Positions 1-8,351 of a stretch of 64,000 bases of DNA are shown here, piece after piece. The notes under the pieces were generated by a model. It made no database searches and was not told the origin of the DNA. It was given only the letters and a program-made list of their open reading frames with translations. The DNA comes from Alsobacter soli (GTDB lineage Bacteria; Pseudomonadota; Alphaproteobacteria; Rhizobiales; Beijerinckiaceae), in NCBI RefSeq assembly GCF_003004785.1, contig NZ_PVZS01000016.1, positions 42,529-106,528 on the forward strand, in the 5' to 3' direction. The translations under genes and the position numbers were made by a program. The first letter of the stretch is position 1. Each line of letters starts with the position of its first letter.

Positions 1-6
1 GCGCTG

Positions 7-945
7 ATGACGAGCAACTGTGAGAAGCCGGTCCTCGCCCTGGGGCCCATGCTGTTCCATTGGCAGGGCGCCGACTGGCGGGATTTCTACTTCCGGCTGG
101 CGGACGAGGCGCCGGTGGACGAGGTCTACCTCGGCGAGACCGTCTGCTCCAAGCGGCAGCCCTTCATAGAGCCGCACATCGCCGAGGTGGCAGAGCGGCT
201 GCAGGGCTCCGGCAAGCGGGTGATCCTGTCGTCCCTGACCCTCGTCACCCTGGAGCGCGAGCGCCGCTCCGTGCGCGAACTGGCCGCGCAGGACGACCTG
301 CTGGTGGAGGCGAACGACCTCTCGGCCCTCCAGGCCCTCGCCGGGCGCCCGCACGCCGTCGGGCCGATGATCAACGTCTACAACGGGCCCACCGCCGCTC
401 TGCTGGCCCGCCAGGGCGCGACGGTCATTTGTCTGCCTCCCGAGCTGCCGGCCTCCTCCATCGCGCAGATCGCGCGTTCGGCGCCGGGCCCCGCCTACGA
501 GGTCCTCGCCTTCGGACGCGTGCCGCTGGCGATTTCGGCCCGCTGCGCGCACGCCCGCGCCAAGGGCCTCGCCAAGGACAATTGCCAGTTCGTGTGCAGC
601 CAGGATCCCGACGGCCTCGCCGTCTCCACACTGAAAGGGCAGCCCTTCCTCGCCATGAACGGCGTGCAGACGGTCTCCTTCACCTGCCAGGCGCTGCTGG
701 GCGAACTCTCCACGCTTGCGGCCGGCGGCGTCTCTCGTTTCCGGCTCTCGCCGCAGCGCTGCGACATGGCGGCGGTCGCGCGGCTGTATCGCGACGTGCT
801 GGATGGCGCGCTCGATCCCGCTGAAGCAAGCGATCGCCTGCGCGCCCTCGCGCCGGACCTGCCGCTCTCGAACGGCTTCCTGCACGGGGCCCCTGGCGCC
901 CAATGGATCGCCGATGGGCGCCGCCGGCTCGCGGCCCACGAGTGA
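7..945 (+). CDS. ubiV: UbiV, O2-independent ubiquinone biosynthesis protein (peptidase U32 family)
   Basis: UbiV works with UbiU in the cytoplasm to hydroxylate the ubiquinone ring without oxygen, supporting anaerobic respiration. The 312-aa product is a U32-family TIM-barrel-like protein. Cys47, Cys180, Cys193 and Cys197 match the spacing of the [4Fe-4S] ligands known for UbiV, and the block SARCAHARAKG followed by DNCQFVC is typical. The start at 7 overlaps a TGA at 5-7, so an upstream gene, probably ubiU, seems to end just at the window edge (inference). Its 3' end overlaps the NnrS-family gene, suggesting translational coupling. Confidence 0.88.
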   Translation: MTSNCEKPVLALGPMLFHWQGADWRDFYFRLADEAPVDEVYLGETVCSKRQPFIEPHIAEVAERLQGSGKRVILSSLTLVTLERERRSVRELAAQDDLLVEANDLSALQALAGRPHAVGPMINVYNGPTAALLARQGATVICLPPELPASSIAQIARSAPGPAYEVLAFGRVPLAISARCAHARAKGLAKDNCQFVCSQDPDGLAVSTLKGQPFLAMNGVQTVSFTCQALLGELSTLAAGGVSRFRLSPQRCDMAAVARLYRDVLDGALDPAEASDRLRALAPDLPLSNGFLHGAPGAQWIADGRRRLAAHE

Positions 946-2059
946 TCGGGGCGCCTGCCGCCCCGAGCTCCACGTGGTCTTCTTCCGGCTGGCGAGCGCC
1001 CACGCGGCGCTGGCCGGGCTTCTCTGGCCCGCCGCTCGCCTCGGGCTCGTCGAGACCGCCCGCGCCGCGCTGGCGCATCGGGAAGAGCTGATCTTCGGCG
1101 CCGTGCCGATGATGATCGCCGGGTTCACCCTGACGGCTGCGCGCCGCTGGACCGGCCGCCCCGTAAGGCCGGACCCGTCCGCGGCCCTGCTCGGCGCGTG
1201 GGGCGCCGGGATTCTGGCCCGGCTGTCCGACTGGCCCGGCGCTCGCGCCGCCTCGGGCGCCCTGCCCCTGCTCCTGGGAGCCGCCCTCGCGATCCATCTC
1301 CTGCGCTGCCGCCGCTGGCGCGACCTGACTCTTGCGGCTTTGGTGACCGGCATGGGCGCGGCCGCCCTCGCGCCCGCGTCGTTGCTGGACCAGGACTCCG
1401 CCTTCCGCCTCGCCTTCGCGCTCGGAGCGGCGCTGCTGATCACCCTGTCGGGGCGCATCGTCCCCGCCCTTGGGCGCCATTTCCTCGCGCTGCCCCCGTT
1501 GATCCCGGACGCGCGATCGCGCCGGCTCGAAGCCGTTGAGACCGCCTTCGCCAGCGCCGCGCTGGCCCTGTGGGCGATTCGGCCCACCGGTGGAATGACC
1601 GCCCTCGCACTGACCGCCCTCGCGGCGCAGCGCCTCGCCGCCGTCGCGCGCTGGCGCGTCTGGCCCATGGCGCGCCACCCTCGCCTCCTGGCCATGCTCG
1701 CCGGAGCGCTCGCCCTGTCGGTGGGCTGCGCCGCGTTGGCGTGGTCCGCGGCGGGCGGCGGGCTGGCCACCGCCATCGGCGTCCACCTGCTCGCCCTTGG
1801 CGGCTACGGCCTGCTCGGGCTCGCCGTGATGGCCAGCATGGTCCACAAGCGCCGCGGCGCCGCCTTCGCTGTCGCCCCCGGCGAGGTGGCCGCCTACGCC
1901 GCCATGGCGGGCGCGCTCGGCCTCCGGCTCGCTGGGCGCGGGCTCACCTGGGGCCCGGCGGCGGCCGGCGCATGCTGGAGCGCCGCGTTCCTGCTCTTCC
2001 TCCTGTTCACACGAAAAGCGACGCGAAATCTCGGCCCTAAACCCTGCCAGGGCTGCTGA
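914..2059 (+). CDS. NnrS family membrane protein
   Basis: This 381-aa, very hydrophobic protein has about ten to twelve predicted membrane segments. The early block EELIFGAVPMMIAGFTLTA followed by a WTGRP motif is characteristic of NnrS. Family members are haem- and copper-containing membrane proteins linked to denitrification and nitric-oxide stress; the exact reaction is unsettled. The ATG at 914 is chosen because it lies inside the end of ubiV (32-bp overlap) and gives a family-typical N-terminus; reading further upstream only adds ubiV shadow sequence. Coupling with ubiV suggests anaerobic or nitrogen-oxide respiration. Confidence 0.8.
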   Translation: MGAAGSRPTSDRGACRPELHVVFFRLASAHAALAGLLWPAARLGLVETARAALAHREELIFGAVPMMIAGFTLTAARRWTGRPVRPDPSAALLGAWGAGILARLSDWPGARAASGALPLLLGAALAIHLLRCRRWRDLTLAALVTGMGAAALAPASLLDQDSAFRLAFALGAALLITLSGRIVPALGRHFLALPPLIPDARSRRLEAVETAFASAALALWAIRPTGGMTALALTALAAQRLAAVARWRVWPMARHPRLLAMLAGALALSVGCAALAWSAAGGGLATAIGVHLLALGGYGLLGLAVMASMVHKRRGAAFAVAPGEVAAYAAMAGALGLRLAGRGLTWGPAAAGACWSAAFLLFLLFTRKATRNLGPKPCQGC

Positions 2060-2144
2060 TCCGCCGCTTCGCTTGTGTCGCGGAGGAAGATGGCGGACAA
2101 ATCGATTCAGGTTATCTGTTGCAATCCAGGGTCGGTCGCCGGGC

Positions 2145-3176
2145 ATGACCATCGCCGATGTGTGCAGCCCCGCCGTAACGCCCCAGGCCCAGTCGGTCCG
2201 GACCGTCGTCTTCCTCCTCGTCGACGGCGTCTCCATGATGAGCCTGGCGAGCGGCATCGAGCCGCTGCGCTCCCTGAACCGTCTCATCGGCCGCGAGGCC
2301 TGGCGCTGGCGCCTGGCCAGCCCGGACGGGCAGCCGGTGGCCGCCTCCAACGGCATCCCGCTGCCGACCGTCCCGGCCGACGAGGCCCTCGTGGGCGCCG
2401 ACTACCTCTTCGTCTGCGGCGGCCTGCGCATCCAGTCCGTGGATGAGAAGCGCTACCTCGCCGTGCTGCGTCAGGCGGTGCGGGCCAAGGTCGCCGTGGG
2501 CTCGCTCTCGACCGGCACCTACCTGCTGGCGCGCGCCGGTCTCCTCGACGGCTATCGCTGCACCATCCACTGGGAGAATCGCCCGGCCTTCCAGGAGGCC
2601 TTCTCGAACCTGGACTGCACAGACAAGCTGTTCGAGATCGACCGCGACCGCCTCACCTGCTCGGGCGGCGTCGCCGCCATGGACCTGATGCTGCATCTCA
2701 TCGCCGAGCGCCACGGCGGCGACCTGGCCCGACGAGTCGCGAACCAGTTCCACCACGAGCGAATCCGCGACGAGCGCGACAACCAGAGCGGCGGGCGCCT
2801 GGAGCGCCTCGTCAACCTGCCTCGTTCGGTGCGCACCGCCATCCAGATCATGCAGGGGGCCATCGAGGACACGCTGTCCATCGCCGCCATCGCCGAGCGC
2901 GTGGGGGTGAGCCCACGCCAGCTGGAGCGGCTGTTCCTGCGCTATTTCGAGGTCACGCCGGCGCGCTACTACCTCGCCCTTCGCGTCGATCGGGCCCGCG
3001 AGTTGCTGCTCTATTCGGACTGGCCGATCCTGGAGGTGGCCGTCGCGACCGGGTTCACCTCGACCTCCCATTTCGCCTACTGGTTCAAGCGGCTTCATGG
3101 GGTCAAGCCGTCGGCTGTCCGCGTGCGCGACGCGCGCGGGGCCCCAGCTCCGGCCCCCGAGACCATACGTCGATAA
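2145..3176 (+). CDS. GlxA-type transcriptional regulator (DJ-1/PfpI domain plus AraC HTH), GbdR/CdhR-like
   Basis: This 343-aa regulator has an N-terminal class-I glutamine-amidotransferase-like (DJ-1/PfpI) domain, about residues 18-190, and a C-terminal AraC-type double HTH, about 225-330, including SIAAIAERVGVSPRQLERLF. The amidotransferase-like domain is a ligand sensor in this family. Characterised relatives (GbdR, CdhR, ArgR of pseudomonads) respond to glycine betaine/dimethylglycine, carnitine or arginine. It lies just upstream of an osmoprotectant-type ABC importer on the same strand, so it may control that operon. The ATG at 2145 is chosen because earlier in-frame codons encode nothing family-like. 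Confidence 0.85.
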   Translation: MTIADVCSPAVTPQAQSVRTVVFLLVDGVSMMSLASGIEPLRSLNRLIGREAWRWRLASPDGQPVAASNGIPLPTVPADEALVGADYLFVCGGLRIQSVDEKRYLAVLRQAVRAKVAVGSLSTGTYLLARAGLLDGYRCTIHWENRPAFQEAFSNLDCTDKLFEIDRDRLTCSGGVAAMDLMLHLIAERHGGDLARRVANQFHHERIRDERDNQSGGRLERLVNLPRSVRTAIQIMQGAIEDTLSIAAIAERVGVSPRQLERLFLRYFEVTPARYYLALRVDRARELLLYSDWPILEVAVATGFTSTSHFAYWFKRLHGVKPSAVRVRDARGAPAPAPETIRR

Positions 3177-3187
3177 GACGACGTTCC

Positions 3188-3198
3188 ATGTCGTTTCC
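3188..3198 (+). promoter_or_regulatory. Candidate GlxA/AraC half-site ATGTCGTTTCC
   Basis: ATGTCGTTTCC lies between the GlxA-type regulator gene and the first permease gene. It resembles the ATGTCG repeats upstream of the MttB gene (11269 and 11291) and the ATGTCCCTTT upstream of soxB. A shared regulator motif is an inference from sequence similarity only. Confidence 0.3.
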
Positions 3199-3271
3199 CC
3201 GGCCCTTACCATCTCCGGGGGCGCCTGATGCTGGGTCGGCGGCTTGAGCCCGCGAGGGTCTGGAGGGGCGG

Positions 3272-3925
3272 GTGGAGACCTTGGCCTTCATGGCGGCGAA
3301 CGTACCCGTGATCGGGCACCGGATGCTCGAGCACGTGTCGCTGGTTGGCGTCTCCGTGCTTGTGGCGATCGCCACCGGCGTGCCGATCGGCATCCTGATC
3401 ACCCAGAACCAGGCCGCCGCGGACCGGGTGCTCTACGGGGCCGCGGTGATCATGACGATCCCGTCCATCGCCCTGTTTGGGGTGCTCATTCCCATCCTGT
3501 CGCTCATCGGGCAAGGCATCGGCTACCTCCCCGCCGTCATCGCCCTGATCCTCTACGCCCAGCTCCCGATCATCCGGAACACCTACACGGCGATCATGAA
3601 CGTCGATCCGGCGTTGCGCGAAGCGGCGCGCGGCATGGGCATGACGACGCTCCAGCGCCTGCGCCGGGTGGAGTTGCCGCTCGCCCTGCCGGTTATCATC
3701 AACGGCGTCCGAAACGCCGTGGTGCTCAACATCGCGATCGGGGCCATCGCCACCTACATCGGCGCCGGCGGGCTCGGCACCTTCATCTCGCGCGGCATCT
3801 CCCAGACGGATATCCGCCAGCTTCTCACGGGCGCCATCACGGTCAGCCTGCTCGCCATCATGGCCGACATGGCGCTGGTCGGTCTGCAGCGGGCCATCAC
3901 CTCCCCGGGGCTGCGGCTGCGATGA
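3272..3925 (+). CDS. Osmoprotectant-type ABC importer, permease 1 (OpuCB/YehW-Y-like)
   Basis: This 217-aa inner-membrane permease has five or six transmembrane segments and the binding-protein-dependent coupling loop EAARGMGMTTLQRLRRVELP (about residues 113-132), which contacts the ATPase. It belongs to the quaternary-amine uptake family importing glycine betaine, choline or similar osmolytes. The start is GTG at 3272, preceded by a good ribosome site, TGGAGGGG, at 3261-3268. Its stop overlaps the ATPase start (ATGA). The operon order permease-ATPase-permease-binding protein is typical of the Opu/Osm class. Confidence 0.88.
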   Translation: METLAFMAANVPVIGHRMLEHVSLVGVSVLVAIATGVPIGILITQNQAAADRVLYGAAVIMTIPSIALFGVLIPILSLIGQGIGYLPAVIALILYAQLPIIRNTYTAIMNVDPALREAARGMGMTTLQRLRRVELPLALPVIINGVRNAVVLNIAIGAIATYIGAGGLGTFISRGISQTDIRQLLTGAITVSLLAIMADMALVGLQRAITSPGLRLR

Positions 3926-5028
3926 TCAGGCTCGACCAGGTCTCAAAGCATTTCGGCCCGCTGGTCGCAGTGGACCGGGTCGACATGGAGGTGCCGGCCG
4001 GCGAAGTCTGCGTCCTCCTCGGCCCCTCCGGCTGCGGCAAGACCACCACGATGAAGATGATCAACCGCCTCATCGAGCCGAGCGCGGGCAAGATCTTCGT
4101 GGACGGGAAGGACGCCGCAAGCGTCGACGAGGTCACGCTGCGGCGCTCCATCGGCTACGTCATCCAGCAGATCGGCCTCTTCCCGAACATGACCGTGGAG
4201 GACAACATCTGCGTGGTGCCGGACCTGCTGGGCTGGCCCCGCCGCAAGTCTCGGGCCCGGGCGGCCGACCTGCTCGAACTCGTCAACCTCGATCCGGGCA
4301 TCTTCCTGAAGCGCTATCCCAAGCAGCTCTCGGGAGGCCAGCAGCAGCGGATCGGCGTGGCGCGAGCGCTCGCCGCGGACCCGCCGGTCCTCCTCATGGA
4401 CGAGCCCTTCGGGGCCATCGACCCGATCAACCGCGAGGTGATCCAGGACGAGTTCATGAAGCTCCAGGCGGAGCTGAAGAAGACGGTCGTGTTCGTCAGC
4501 CACGACATCGACGAGGCGGTCAAGATGGCGTCCCGCATCGCAATCTTCCGCGACGGCCGCCTGATCCAGTACGACACGCCGGACGCCATCCTGGCCCGCC
4601 CGGTCGACGCCTTCGTGGCCGAGTTCGTGGGGTCCGACCGGACCCTCAAGCGCCTGCGGCTGCTCAAGGTGACGGACGCCATGATGGCCGATCCTCCACG
4701 CGTGCGCGCCGAGGATCCCATCGAGACCGCCGTGAAGTTGATGGAGGAGCACGGCCACGCCTCGGTGGTCATGGTGGGGCCGCGCGGCCGCGCCCGCGGA
4801 GTCGTCCGGCTGGAGGCCGTCCAGGGCCGCAAGGGCGTGGTCGGCGACCACCAGGAGCCGCTGCCCGGCGTGGTGAACGTCAAGAGCGACCTGCGTACGG
4901 CGGTCTCGGAGATGTTCACCCACGGCCTGACCTGGCTCGCCTGCGTGGACGACGAAGGGTTCTACAAGGGCTACATCACCCAGCGCGGCGTATCCCAGGC
5001 GCTCGGCGCGCCCTACAAGGACCGCTGA
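3922..5028 (+). CDS. Osmoprotectant-type ABC importer, ATPase with CBS domains (OpuCA/ProV-like)
   Basis: This 368-aa ATPase has Walker A GPSGCGKT (about residue 34), the Q-loop region, signature LSGGQQQR (about 135) and Walker B LLMDEPFGAID. A C-terminal tandem CBS module (about 250-365) follows. In related OpuA/ProV proteins such CBS pairs sense ionic strength or cyclic nucleotides. The start at 3922 overlaps the stop of permease 1. It powers the importer encoded by the flanking permease genes. Confidence 0.92.
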   Translation: MIRLDQVSKHFGPLVAVDRVDMEVPAGEVCVLLGPSGCGKTTTMKMINRLIEPSAGKIFVDGKDAASVDEVTLRRSIGYVIQQIGLFPNMTVEDNICVVPDLLGWPRRKSRARAADLLELVNLDPGIFLKRYPKQLSGGQQQRIGVARALAADPPVLLMDEPFGAIDPINREVIQDEFMKLQAELKKTVVFVSHDIDEAVKMASRIAIFRDGRLIQYDTPDAILARPVDAFVAEFVGSDRTLKRLRLLKVTDAMMADPPRVRAEDPIETAVKLMEEHGHASVVMVGPRGRARGVVRLEAVQGRKGVVGDHQEPLPGVVNVKSDLRTAVSEMFTHGLTWLACVDDEGFYKGYITQRGVSQALGAPYKDR

Positions 5029-5029
5029 A

Positions 5030-5758
5030 ATGTCCGCCGCCGGCCTCAGGAGCGCTGGGCGGATGCTGCTCCTGCTGGCCGTGTTCGCGTGTGGCGCCTG
5101 GCTGCAGGCCCAAGGATTTCTGCCGTCGCTGCTGCGCTACAGGGGCGACGTTCTCTATCTCATCCGGGGCCACCTCGAACTCGCCGCCCTCTCCGGGGCG
5201 CTCGCCATCGCGGTAGGGTTGCCACTCGGGATCGTCCTCAGCCGTCCGCGCTTCGAGGCCTACGCCGACATGGTGATCCAGGTCGTCAACCTCGGCACCA
5301 CGATCCCGACACTCGCGCTGATCGCCATCGCCATGTCCGTGCTCGGCATCGGCGCGCCGCCCGCGGTGTTCGCCCTCTTCGTACTGACCCTGCTGCCCAT
5401 TGTGCTGAACACGGTCGCGGGGCTGCGCTCGGTTCCCGGCTACCTCATTGAGGCGGCGCGCGGCATGGGCATGACGCCCTGGCAGGTGCTGAGGCGCGTC
5501 GAACTGCCGAACGCCGTCTACGTCATCCTGGCCGGCGTCCGCACCGCCATGGCGATCAACGTCGGGACCGTCCCGCTGGCTTTCCTGATCGGCGGCGGCG
5601 GCCTCGGCGAACTCATCTTCACGGGCATCGACCTGATGGAGCCGACAATGCTGCTGGCCGGGGCGATCCCGACCGCGCTGCTGGCGGTCCTCGTCGATTT
5701 CGCGATCGGCCAGGCTCAGTTCTGGCTGGTTCCAAGGGGGGTCAATCCGCTGCGCTGA
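5030..5758 (+). CDS. Osmoprotectant-type ABC importer, permease 2
   Basis: This 242-aa permease has an N-terminal membrane anchor, five further hydrophobic segments and the coupling loop EAARGMGMTPWQVLRRVELP (about residues 139-158), nearly the same as in permease 1. The two probably form the heterodimeric channel. The ATG lies one base after the ATPase stop, and the binding-protein gene follows after 28 bp. Confidence 0.9.
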   Translation: MSAAGLRSAGRMLLLLAVFACGAWLQAQGFLPSLLRYRGDVLYLIRGHLELAALSGALAIAVGLPLGIVLSRPRFEAYADMVIQVVNLGTTIPTLALIAIAMSVLGIGAPPAVFALFVLTLLPIVLNTVAGLRSVPGYLIEAARGMGMTPWQVLRRVELPNAVYVILAGVRTAMAINVGTVPLAFLIGGGGLGELIFTGIDLMEPTMLLAGAIPTALLAVLVDFAIGQAQFWLVPRGVNPLR

Positions 5759-5786
5759 GCAGCGACAACAACAAAGGGGAACGACG

Positions 5787-6677
5787 ATGTTGAAGCGGAC
5801 CTTTCTGGCTCTCGCCGGGGCGACCCTGGCGCTTGCGGCCCTGCCTGTCGCCGCCGGCGCGCAGACGATCGTGGTCGGCGGCAAGAACTTCACCGAGCAG
5901 CAGATCATGGCCGAGATGACCACGCAGTTGCTCAAGGCCAAGGGCTTCACGGTGGACAAGCGCGCCGGCCTCGGCACGGCGCCCCTGCGCCAGGCCCAGG
6001 AGAACGGCCAGGTCGACGTCTACTGGGAATACACCGGCACCTCGCTGATCACCTTCAACAAGGTGAACGACAAACTCGACGCGGCTGCCACCTACGCCAA
6101 GGTGAAGGAGCTCGACGCCGCCAAGGGCCTCGTCTGGCTCAATCCCTCGAAGGCCAACAACACCTACGCGCTCGCGATGCGCAAGGCGGACGTGGAATCG
6201 AAGGGCATCAAGACCCTGTCCGAGCTCGCCGCCAAGATCAAGGGCGGCGCCTCCCTGAAGTTCGGCTGCAACGCCGAGTTCTACGCCCGCCCGGACGGGC
6301 TCGGTCCGCTGCAGACCGCCTACGGCTTCGAGTTCGGCCGCGAGAACGTGGTGCGCATGGACACGGGCCTCGTCTACCAGGCGCTGCGCGACTCGCAGGT
6401 GGATGTCGGCCTCGTCTTCGCCACCGACGGCCGCATCCCGGCCTTCAACTTCGTGGTGCTCAAGGACGACAAGGGCTACTTCCCCACCTACGCCATGACG
6501 CCGGTGATCCGGAAGGACACGCTCGACAAGAATCCCAAGCTCGCCGACATCCTGAACGGGCTTTCGGCCAAGCTCGACGACGCCACGATGGCGAAGCTTA
6601 ACTCAGCCGTAGACGTCGAGAAGAAGAGCGTCGAGGAGGTCGCGGCCGGCTTCCTGAAGGAACAAGGGCTGGTCTGA
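5787..6677 (+). CDS. Osmoprotectant-type ABC importer, periplasmic binding protein (OsmF/OpuCC-like)
   Basis: This 296-aa protein has a clear signal peptide (residues 1-25, cleavage likely after AGA) and an OpuAC-type substrate-binding fold. The block VGGKNFTEQQIMAEM near the mature N-terminus and DVYWEYTGTSL are typical of the OsmF/OpuC class that binds glycine betaine, choline or other quaternary amines. AAAGGGGAACG at 5772-5782 is a strong ribosome site. It is the last gene of the four-gene importer operon. The exact ligand cannot be read from sequence. Confidence 0.9.
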   Translation: MLKRTFLALAGATLALAALPVAAGAQTIVVGGKNFTEQQIMAEMTTQLLKAKGFTVDKRAGLGTAPLRQAQENGQVDVYWEYTGTSLITFNKVNDKLDAAATYAKVKELDAAKGLVWLNPSKANNTYALAMRKADVESKGIKTLSELAAKIKGGASLKFGCNAEFYARPDGLGPLQTAYGFEFGRENVVRMDTGLVYQALRDSQVDVGLVFATDGRIPAFNFVVLKDDKGYFPTYAMTPVIRKDTLDKNPKLADILNGLSAKLDDATMAKLNSAVDVEKKSVEEVAAGFLKEQGLV

Positions 6678-6708
6678 ACGGAGCGCCGCGACACAGGCGC
6701 GACGCGAT

Positions 6709-6740
6709 CCCCCTGCCCCTCGTGGGGAGGGGTTAGGGGG
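6709..6740. repeat. GC-rich imperfect hairpin, terminator-like intergenic repeat
   Basis: CCCCTGCCCC pairs imperfectly with GGGGAGGGG across a TCGT loop, followed by TTAGGGGGTGGG. It sits 31 bp after the importer operon stop. Short G/C-rich pairs of this form recur between genes in Hyphomicrobiales genomes. It may end the importer transcript, but no T-run follows. Confidence 0.45.
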
Positions 6741-6791
6741 TGGGTGGTCTCTCGCGCGTGTCGCGACCGCTCACTCCCACTGGAGACGCCG

Positions 6792-8141
6792 ATGCAAACC
6801 ATCGCCTTCATCCACGACCTGCGATTCGAAGCGCTGCCGGCCGACGTGGCCCAGCAGGCGCGCCGCTGCCTGCTCGACCTGGTCGGCGTGGCCGCGAGCG
6901 GGCGCTCGACACGCCTGTCGCGCATCGCCCACGGCTTCGCGGCCCGGCAGATGGGCGCGGCCGAGGGCGGCGCGCGCCTCCTGTTCGACGGCCGACGCGT
7001 CAGCCCGACCGGCGCCGCCTTCGCGGGCGCGGCGACGATCGACTCGTTCGACGCCCATGACGGACATCCGCTCACCAAGGGCCACGCGGGCGTCACCGTT
7101 CTGCCGGCGCTGCTGGCCGTCGCGGACGCAGGAGGCAACGGCGTCGACGAAGAGCTCTCCGGCGCCGAGGCGCTCGCCGCCCTGGTCATGGGCTACGAGA
7201 TCGCCATCCGCGCCGGCATCGCGCTTCACGGCAGCGCCGCCGACTACCACACCTCCGGCGCCTGGAACGCCATCGCGGCTGCGGCGGTCGGGGCAAGGCT
7301 GCTGCGGCTCGACAGCATGACGACCCGGCACGCTCTCGGAGTCGCCGAGTACCATGGCCCCCGAAGCCAGATGATGCGCTGCATCGACCACCCCACCATG
7401 GTGAAGGACGGCTCCGCGTGGGGCGCCCTGGCGGGCGTCTCCGCCGCGTACCTCGCGGCCGACGGCTTCACCGGCGCCCCGGCCATCACGATCGAAGCGC
7501 CCGAACAGCACGAGTTGTGGGACGACCTCGGCTCGCGCTGGCGCATCCTGGAGCAGTACTTCAAGCCATGGCCGATCTGCCGCTGGGCGCAGCCGGCCGT
7601 GGAGGCGGCGGCGGGCCTCGTCAAGGCTCATGGCGTCGCGCCGGAGGCCATCGAGGCCGTGGAGGTCGCGAGCTTCGCGGAGGCCGTGCGACTGGGCACG
7701 ACGCCGCCGGCCGACACGGAGGCGGCCCAGTACGCGCTCGGCTTCCCGCTCGCGGCCTACCTGGCGCGCGGTCGCCTGGGCGCGGAGGAGGTCGGGGACG
7801 AGGGCCTGCGCGATCCGGCGGTTCGCTCGTTGCTCGCCCGCATCAGCCTGCGCGAAGATCCCGCCCTCTCGGCGCAATTCCCCGCCCGCCGCCTCGCGGC
7901 CGCGACCATCCGCCTGCGGAACGGCGCCGTGCTCGCCTCCCCGGTCACGCCCGCGCGCGGCGACGCGGACGCGCCGCTGTCGGACGACGAGCTCGAAGCG
8001 AAGTTCCGGGACTTGTCGGTCAGCCTGGGGGACGAACGGACGAACCGCATCGTGCAGCTTGTCAGAGGCCTCGGCCCCAACGGCCCGGCGCTCGGCGCAC
8101 TTTTGGAGCTCCTCGCGCCGCCTGCGGCAGAATCCCTGTAA
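6792..8141 (+). CDS. MmgE/PrpD family protein
   Basis: This 449-aa cytoplasmic protein matches the MmgE/PrpD fold, which includes 2-methylcitrate dehydratase and cis-aconitate decarboxylase. Visible family blocks are FDAHDGHPLTKGHAG (about residues 83-97), with the conserved D-H-x(n)-H region, and YHTSGAWNAIAAAA. The substrate of most members is unknown. The ATG at 6792 is preceded by TGGAGA, a fair ribosome site. It is separated from the importer by 114 bp with a hairpin, so co-transcription is uncertain. Its role could be dehydration or decarboxylation of a tricarboxylate-like intermediate. Confidence 0.8.
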   Translation: MQTIAFIHDLRFEALPADVAQQARRCLLDLVGVAASGRSTRLSRIAHGFAARQMGAAEGGARLLFDGRRVSPTGAAFAGAATIDSFDAHDGHPLTKGHAGVTVLPALLAVADAGGNGVDEELSGAEALAALVMGYEIAIRAGIALHGSAADYHTSGAWNAIAAAAVGARLLRLDSMTTRHALGVAEYHGPRSQMMRCIDHPTMVKDGSAWGALAGVSAAYLAADGFTGAPAITIEAPEQHELWDDLGSRWRILEQYFKPWPICRWAQPAVEAAAGLVKAHGVAPEAIEAVEVASFAEAVRLGTTPPADTEAAQYALGFPLAAYLARGRLGAEEVGDEGLRDPAVRSLLARISLREDPALSAQFPARRLAAATIRLRNGAVLASPVTPARGDADAPLSDDELEAKFRDLSVSLGDERTNRIVQLVRGLGPNGPALGALLELLAPPAAESL

Positions 8142-8170
8142 GATCAGCTGGATCGCAGGATCCGCTCACC

Positions 8171-8317
8171 ATCTCCGCGAGCGAAGCGAAGCAATCCAGG
8201 GGGACCGGGCGCCGCTTCCCGGCCGGCCTCATTCCCTTTCGCGTCATGGCCGGGCTTGTCCCGGCCATCCACGTCGGCGCCCGAATATGGATGCACGGGA
8301 CAGGCCCAGGCATGACG
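8171..8317. repeat. Extragenic palindromic repeat (two inverted arms)
   Basis: Between convergent genes lies a composite repeat. It starts with GCGAGCGAAGCGAAGCAATC. A palindromic arm at 8242-8273 (core ATGGCCGGGCTTGTCCCGGC) follows, then a degenerate inverted copy at 8288-8317 ending GGCATGACG. This layout is widespread in Bradyrhizobium- and Methylobacterium-related genomes. It may help terminate both convergent transcripts. Confidence 0.7.
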
Positions 8318-8351
8318 GCGGAAAGGTGATACGTCCTGTTCGTGGCGGCGA

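Noticed and set aside
680..2356. 558-aa open frame on the minus strand over the NnrS gene, with similar long frames at 9608-11386, 12276-14108 and 58941-60680
   Set aside because: High-GC shadow frames: low-complexity Arg/Gly/Pro/His-rich translation, no recognisable domain, and they lie opposite well-supported genes.
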